NCBI GenBank assembly: GCA_020633125.1
Contig: JACKEH010000022.1
Coordinates: 1-58,252, forward strand
Length of the DNA stretch: 58,252 bases
From: Sandaracinus sp.
GTDB taxonomy: Bacteria > Myxococcota_A > Polyangia > Polyangiales > Houyiibacteriaceae
Direction: 5' to 3'
Under the pieces are notes generated by a model. The model saw only the letters and a list, made by a program, of their open reading frames with translations, was not told the DNA's origin and made no database searches. This document shows positions 54,415-58,252 of the stretch, piece after piece. The position numbers were made by a program, and so were the translations under genes. Each line of letters opens with the position of its first letter. Position 1 is the stretch's first letter.

Positions 54415-55425
54415 GTGTTTCGGTTCACCAAGCCGATCGCGCGAGATGCCTTGGCCGAACTACTGTGGCGTTCGGGGCTCACGCGACCTCGTCGATTGGA
54501 CAAGCTCACGATCGTGACCTTCCACCGCGTTCTTCCAGCGAGCGCGCGCGATGAGTACCCGTTTCCCGAACTCGCCGTCACGCCCGAGGCGCTCGACTTC
54601 TTCGTCGGACACTTTCGTCGCCACTACGAGCTGACGACGTTGTCTCGCGGGTGGCGCACCCTGGTGGAGCAGCGTGCGACCCGACCCTTGCTCTGCATGA
54701 CCTTTGACGACGGCCAGCGGGATAACGATGAGTTCGCGCGACCCGTACTGGAGTCGAACGGTTGCCTCGCGACGTTCTTCATCGCCACCGAGGCGGCCGA
54801 AAACGACGCGATGCTCTGGCACGACCGTGTGGGGTTTGCAGCGCGAGCGTTGCGTGAAAGAGCACCCTCACGCTACGCGCACGAGTTTCCGCACGGTGTC
54901 GCCGCCGCGTTGGAGCGCGCCAAGACGTGGCCTGCTGCTCGCCGTGAGGCCTGGGTCGAGACGATCGAATCCACCGCGGGTGGCTCGACTCGCCCGAGCT
55001 GGGACGGCCTGATCGACTTCGACCGCTTGAGAGCGCTTCATGCGGCCGGACACGAGATCGGGTCGCATTCGTGTTCACATCCAACGCTGCCGACCTGCGA
55101 TGATGAGCGGTTGATGCGAGAGCTCGAGGGTTCGCGGGAGCGGCTACGTGCCGAAGGGCTCGGCCAAGTTCACACGCTCTGCTACCCCAACGGAGACCAC
55201 GACGCACGCGTTCGAGCGGCTGCCTCGCGCGCGGGCTACACGCTTGCTGTCTCGACGGATTGGGGTTTGAACACGGGAAACTCGGATCCGTTCGCTCTAC
55301 AGCGATGCGACATTCAGGTGGAGACGACACTCTCGCGCCTCGGGGGCCTGTCTTCAGCTCGGCTGGGATTGCGCCTTTCCGGTCTTCAACCCGGTCTCAC
55401 CGGCCGGGCAATGGCATACTCATGA
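54415..55425 (+). CDS. Polysaccharide deacetylase (NodB-like)
   Basis: 336 residues from GTG 54415; an earlier GTG at 54367 is possible. Removes N-acetyl groups from surface polysaccharide. NodB-fold motif 1 is MTFDDGQRDN (Asp98/Asp99) and motif 2 is HEIGSHSCSH (His218, His222), giving the Asp-His-His metal site. LCYPNGDHD near residue 265 is motif 3. No signal peptide, so it probably acts in the cytoplasm or on a lipid-linked intermediate. The stop overlaps the next ATG (ATGA). The pair of genes 54415-56621 looks slightly less GC-rich, with more varied codon use, than its neighbours. Confidence 0.88.
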   Translation: MFRFTKPIARDALAELLWRSGLTRPRRLDKLTIVTFHRVLPASARDEYPFPELAVTPEALDFFVGHFRRHYELTTLSRGWRTLVEQRATRPLLCMTFDDGQRDNDEFARPVLESNGCLATFFIATEAAENDAMLWHDRVGFAARALRERAPSRYAHEFPHGVAAALERAKTWPAARREAWVETIESTAGGSTRPSWDGLIDFDRLRALHAAGHEIGSHSCSHPTLPTCDDERLMRELEGSRERLRAEGLGQVHTLCYPNGDHDARVRAAASRAGYTLAVSTDWGLNTGNSDPFALQRCDIQVETTLSRLGGLSSARLGLRLSGLQPGLTGRAMAYS

Positions 55426-56621
55426 GTCAGCGAATCGGATACCTCACCAGTCAATACCCTGCCCCTAGCCACACGTTCATTCGACGTGAGGTCGAGGCGC
55501 TACGGGAGCAGGGAATCGAGCTCGACACATTCAGCGTTCGGCCCCCGAAGGACGACGAAGTGTCCTCGGCTCTCGAGCAGGACGAGCGCGATCGCACCTA
55601 CTATTTGCTCCCCCCCGAGCCGCTCCCGATCGCGCGCGCGGTCGCGCGTGCTCTCGTGAAGAGGCCCAAGGCATTCGTTCGCACGCTTCGCCAGGCCTTC
55701 GAACATCGACCACCAGGAACTCGAGGGGCGGCGTACGCTGGCGTCTACTTTCTCGAAGCGATGCATCTGGCGGCCGCGCTCGACCAACGTGGCATCGACC
55801 ACCTTCACAACCACTTCGCAAATTCGGCGGCCATCGTCGGTCACCTCGCCACCAGCTACCTGGACATCGACTGGAGCTTCACCGTCCATGGAATCAGCGA
55901 GTTCGACTACCCGGCGGGGCTCCTCCTCGGTGACAAGATTCGCAAAGCGAAGTTCGTGGCGTGCGTGAGCCATTTCGGCCGTTCGCAGGCGCTTCGTACC
56001 GTGGAGCCCTCGCTCGGCGACAAAATGATCATCGTGCGCTGCGGGGTGGCTCTCTCTCAGATGCCGCAGCGGCACCGACGTGATGACGGCCGATTCCGGT
56101 TTGTCTCGGTGGCGCGCCTCTCTCCCGAGAAGGGACACGTGGGACTCATCAAAGCGTTCGCCCGGGTCGCTCGCGAACGACCGGAGGCTGATCTTCTGTT
56201 GGTGGGCGAGGGGCCTCGGCGACCGATCATCGAGGCAGCGATCGCCGAGCACGGACTCGCCGATCGCGTACGCCTACTCGGTCAGATGACCGAACGGGAC
56301 GTACTGACGGAGGTCGCCAACTCCGACGCGCTCGTCGTCTCGAGTCTCATGGAAGGCTTGCCGGTCGTCCTGATGGAGGCGATGGCGATCGGTGTTCCGG
56401 TGATCGCCCCAGCAGTAGGGGGCATCCCCGAGCTCGTGGAGCACGACGTCACCGGGTTGATCTTCACCGTTTCGAACTGGAATGGGCTCGCCTCGCGGAT
56501 GCTCGCCCTGGCGTCGAACATCGAGCTTGGCGACCGCCTCGCGGTCGCTGGCCGGCGACGGGTCGAAGAGGAGTTCGACGTCCGCCGCGCGGTCGAGCCG
56601 CTGCGAGCACGCTTCGGGTAG
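55422..56621 (+). CDS. Family 4 glycosyltransferase
   Basis: 399 residues, GT-B fold. The N-terminal half has YPAPSHTFIRREVEALREQG; the C-terminal half has VARLSPEKGHVGLIKAF, LLLVGEGPRRP and the donor-binding E-x7-E motif (Glu311 and Glu319 in MEGLPVVLMEAMAIG). Likely builds a surface or exopolysaccharide together with the deacetylase, to which it is translationally coupled. The acceptor is unknown. Confidence 0.9.
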   Translation: MSQRIGYLTSQYPAPSHTFIRREVEALREQGIELDTFSVRPPKDDEVSSALEQDERDRTYYLLPPEPLPIARAVARALVKRPKAFVRTLRQAFEHRPPGTRGAAYAGVYFLEAMHLAAALDQRGIDHLHNHFANSAAIVGHLATSYLDIDWSFTVHGISEFDYPAGLLLGDKIRKAKFVACVSHFGRSQALRTVEPSLGDKMIIVRCGVALSQMPQRHRRDDGRFRFVSVARLSPEKGHVGLIKAFARVARERPEADLLLVGEGPRRPIIEAAIAEHGLADRVRLLGQMTERDVLTEVANSDALVVSSLMEGLPVVLMEAMAIGVPVIAPAVGGIPELVEHDVTGLIFTVSNWNGLASRMLALASNIELGDRLAVAGRRRVEEEFDVRRAVEPLRARFG

Positions 56622-56663
56622 TTGGCGTCGACACTCGTCCGCAACGTGCCAGAGCACGGGGGA

Positions 56664-56678
56664 GCTCGTCGAACGAGC
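56664..56678 (+). terminator. Weak hairpin after the glycosyltransferase
   Basis: GCTCGT-CGA-ACGAGC, perfect 6-bp stem, in the 109-bp convergent gap. No T-run. Confidence 0.3.
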
Positions 56679-56730
56679 CCGAATGCGCAGGCTGTTGGGT
56701 CCGAGCGTGGTTCGTCGCCTACGAGGCGCC

Positions 56731-58068
56731 TCAGCGGCACTCGTCGTCGGTGTCCGGACAGGCGAAGCGCACGTGCGCGTGGTCGCGGTGTCGCGGGTAG
56801 TGCCGCACCACGCCGAGCGGATACGCCGGCCCGTGGGGGTACTGAAACCAGCGCGAGAGCTGGGCGCGCGAGTAACCGCGTCGACGGCCTTCTTCGTAGA
56901 GCGGCGCCTGCAGCGCGTAGTCGAGGAAGACCGCTTCGAGGCGCTCGTTCTTCAGCCAATGCTCGAGCAGCGTGAAGGTGCGCTCGACGTCGATGTCGTC
57001 CGGGTTCATGCGACGCATCGGGCAGAGACGGTCGGCGCAACGCCGCTGGTAGATCGAGATGTCGACGTCGCGGCCGCTCTGGTGGCTGCGGTGCCCGTTC
57101 ATGTAGCCGCCCTCGCGAAGGCTGACGTCGTGCACGCGAATGCGCGGGCTGCGCGGGTGGCGGTCCTGGACCTCCTGCACCGCGTCCTGCATCCAGAGCA
57201 CGGTCTCGAGGGTCCCGTAAGCACGCGACGCGTCCCGCACGTAGTAGCCGGGATGTTGCGGCAGCGGCTCGGCATCCACGAGCCGTCCGCGGTTCGGCGC
57301 GCCGACCGACGCCGACACGCTCGCGGGCACGGTGGACCAGATCACGACGGTGCGGCCGGCGCGAAACCCACGGCGAAGCCCGGGGTTCCAGCGCTGGAGG
57401 TCACGCACGCTGACGCGGTGACGCTCCGCGAGCCGACCGAGCGTCTCGCCGCGTCGCACGACGTGCTCGATGCGCATCGTGCCTTCCGCGACCGGCACTC
57501 GAATCGAACGCCCCGCCGTGACGCGGTCCGGCCGAAGCCCGGGGTTGATCGCGAGAAGCTCGGCGACGGTGGTGTCGTGGCGCACGGCGACGTGACTGAG
57601 CGTGTCGCCACGCTGAAGCACGTAGCTCGGAAGGTCGCGCCGCGGCGCTTCGCTCGTCGCGTCGGACGTCGTGGTCGGCGCCTCCGCTTCACGCGTCGGC
57701 TCCTGCGCACGCCGCGCGCGCTCGGCACGGTTGAGCCGCGCTGCGTTGGCCGTCGCGACCACCCGCGGCTCCTCGTCGCTCGAAGTCTCTTCGGGCTCCG
57801 GCGTCGGCGCCACACGCTCCGGCGTCGGCCCGTCGTCTTCGTCGCCGCTCTCGCCGTCGCCGACGACGAGCTCTTGTCCGACGAGGATGCGGTCGCCCTC
57901 GAGCCCGTTCCACGTACGCAGCTCTTCGACCGTCACGCCGAAGCGGACCGCCAAGGCGCTGAGCATGTCGCCCGCCTGCACGCGCCACGTGACGCGATCG
58001 GCGCGCGCCGAGGAGGTCCCCAGCAGCAGCGCGCAGAGCGCGAACGCGAATCGCCAACGTCGAGCCAC
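56731..58068 (-). CDS. LysM-containing MepA-type murein endopeptidase
   Basis: 445 residues from GTG 58068; GGAGG lies only 2 nt upstream, but no better start keeps the signal peptide (cleavage near SARA, residue 23). Three LysM domains at about 27-70, 147-192 and 199-246 bind peptidoglycan, and a Pro/Glu-rich linker separates the first from the second. The C-terminal 170 residues are a penicillin-insensitive endopeptidase (MepA/M74) domain with zinc ligands His329 and Asp336 (HRSHQSGRDVD) and His430/His432 (RDHAHVRF). It cuts peptide cross-links in the cell wall. Periplasmic. Confidence 0.9.
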   Translation of the reverse strand: MARRWRFAFALCALLLGTSSARADRVTWRVQAGDMLSALAVRFGVTVEELRTWNGLEGDRILVGQELVVGDGESGDEDDGPTPERVAPTPEPEETSSDEEPRVVATANAARLNRAERARRAQEPTREAEAPTTTSDATSEAPRRDLPSYVLQRGDTLSHVAVRHDTTVAELLAINPGLRPDRVTAGRSIRVPVAEGTMRIEHVVRRGETLGRLAERHRVSVRDLQRWNPGLRRGFRAGRTVVIWSTVPASVSASVGAPNRGRLVDAEPLPQHPGYYVRDASRAYGTLETVLWMQDAVQEVQDRHPRSPRIRVHDVSLREGGYMNGHRSHQSGRDVDISIYQRRCADRLCPMRRMNPDDIDVERTFTLLEHWLKNERLEAVFLDYALQAPLYEEGRRRGYSRAQLSRWFQYPHGPAYPLGVVRHYPRHRDHAHVRFACPDTDDECR

Positions 58069-58123
58069 GTCCTCCGGGTAGAACGCTGAGGGCTCGGTGG
58101 TCCAGAAAACGGCGGGTCGGTTC

Positions 58124-58190
58124 GTCGGTGGCGGTGGCCGTGGCCGTGGCGGTGGCCGTGGCGGTGGCCGTGGCGGTGGCCGTGGCGCGC
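58124..58190 (+). repeat. GTGGCC/GTGGCG hexamer simple repeat
   Basis: About ten hexamer units upstream of the minus-strand murein endopeptidase gene, running into the dispersed repeat at 58209. Same period as the arrays at 49962 and 50463. Confidence 0.8.
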
Positions 58191-58208
58191 CGCGCCGTCT
58201 CTGTCTCT

Positions 58209-58252
58209 GAGGCCGCGGAGCGGCGGTGGCGCGAAGCGCCGTCTCGGACTCC
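58209..58252 (+). repeat. Dispersed about-45-bp repeat, copy 4 (cut by window end)
   Basis: GAGGCCGCGGAGCGGCGG, then TGGCGCGAAGCGCCGTCTCG. It nearly matches copy 1 (18676-18730, opposite strand) and copy 3 (49924). A partial unit with GCGCCGTCTCTGTCTCT precedes it from about 58191. Confidence 0.7.

Overview
The window is very GC-rich and almost fully coding. It has GTG starts, 4-bp start/stop overlaps and many secreted lipoproteins with Cys-rich, DCDG-type (MopE-like) or FG-GAP repeats. It also has a Ser/Thr kinase with a TPR partner, a PilZ/PEGA protein, an ECF sigma factor and tail-fibre-like exported proteins. This gene content points to a Myxococcota chromosome of the Polyangiales/Sandaracinus type; that placement is inference from gene content, not from a marker gene. 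I see no rRNA, tRNA, CRISPR array, transposase or phage integrase.

Layout: 1-3767 is central energy metabolism: citrate synthase (5' end cut off), then cytochrome bd oxidase cydAB. 3998-8069 is a compact six-gene unit (DUF3540-like protein, PAAR spike-tip protein, SAM methyltransferase, Tat-exported ThiF-fold protein, small lipoprotein, exported fibre-like coiled-coil protein) closed by a good terminator. 8161-12421 (minus) holds two paralogous lipoproteins with DCDG motifs and a beta-propeller; their upstream regions share a conserved inverted repeat. 12729-17229 holds an MBL-fold protein and a DUF58/transglutaminase pair. 17230-21079 holds two paralogous LuxR-type regulators, the first behind four similar palindromes, and a GAF-GGDEF protein coupled to the second.

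21285-28935 is an ECF-sigma operon: exported protein, sigma factor, single-pass membrane protein, then two surface lipoproteins, the last ending in a LamG-like domain. 29129-37746 holds the PilZ-PEGA protein, zinc-ribbon and membrane proteins, a lipoprotein/TPR/kinase set, glutathione peroxidase and a STAS-like protein. 38069-42151 is a giant TPR protein, divergent from a small outer-membrane protein. 43042-48035 (minus) is a coupled Gld-like ABC operon (lipoprotein, ATPase, permease, GldG-like protein, DUF4340 protein). 48590-58068 holds glycosyltransferases, a polysaccharide deacetylase, hot-dog fold lipid enzymes, an FAD dehydrogenase, lipoproteins and a LysM murein endopeptidase.

The most unusual signals are: (1) a roughly 145-bp multi-hairpin element that begins exactly on the stop codon of two unrelated genes (3765 and 51970), with a base-pair change on both sides of a stem; (2) a conserved inverted repeat upstream of the two paralogous lipoproteins, one copy of which can alternatively hide or free the ribosome-binding site; (3) a four-palindrome operator-like array in two pairs, 54-55 bp apart within each pair; (4) the PAAR/ThiF/fibre cassette; and (5) a dispersed intergenic repeat of about 45 bp lying near hexanucleotide-period simple repeats.
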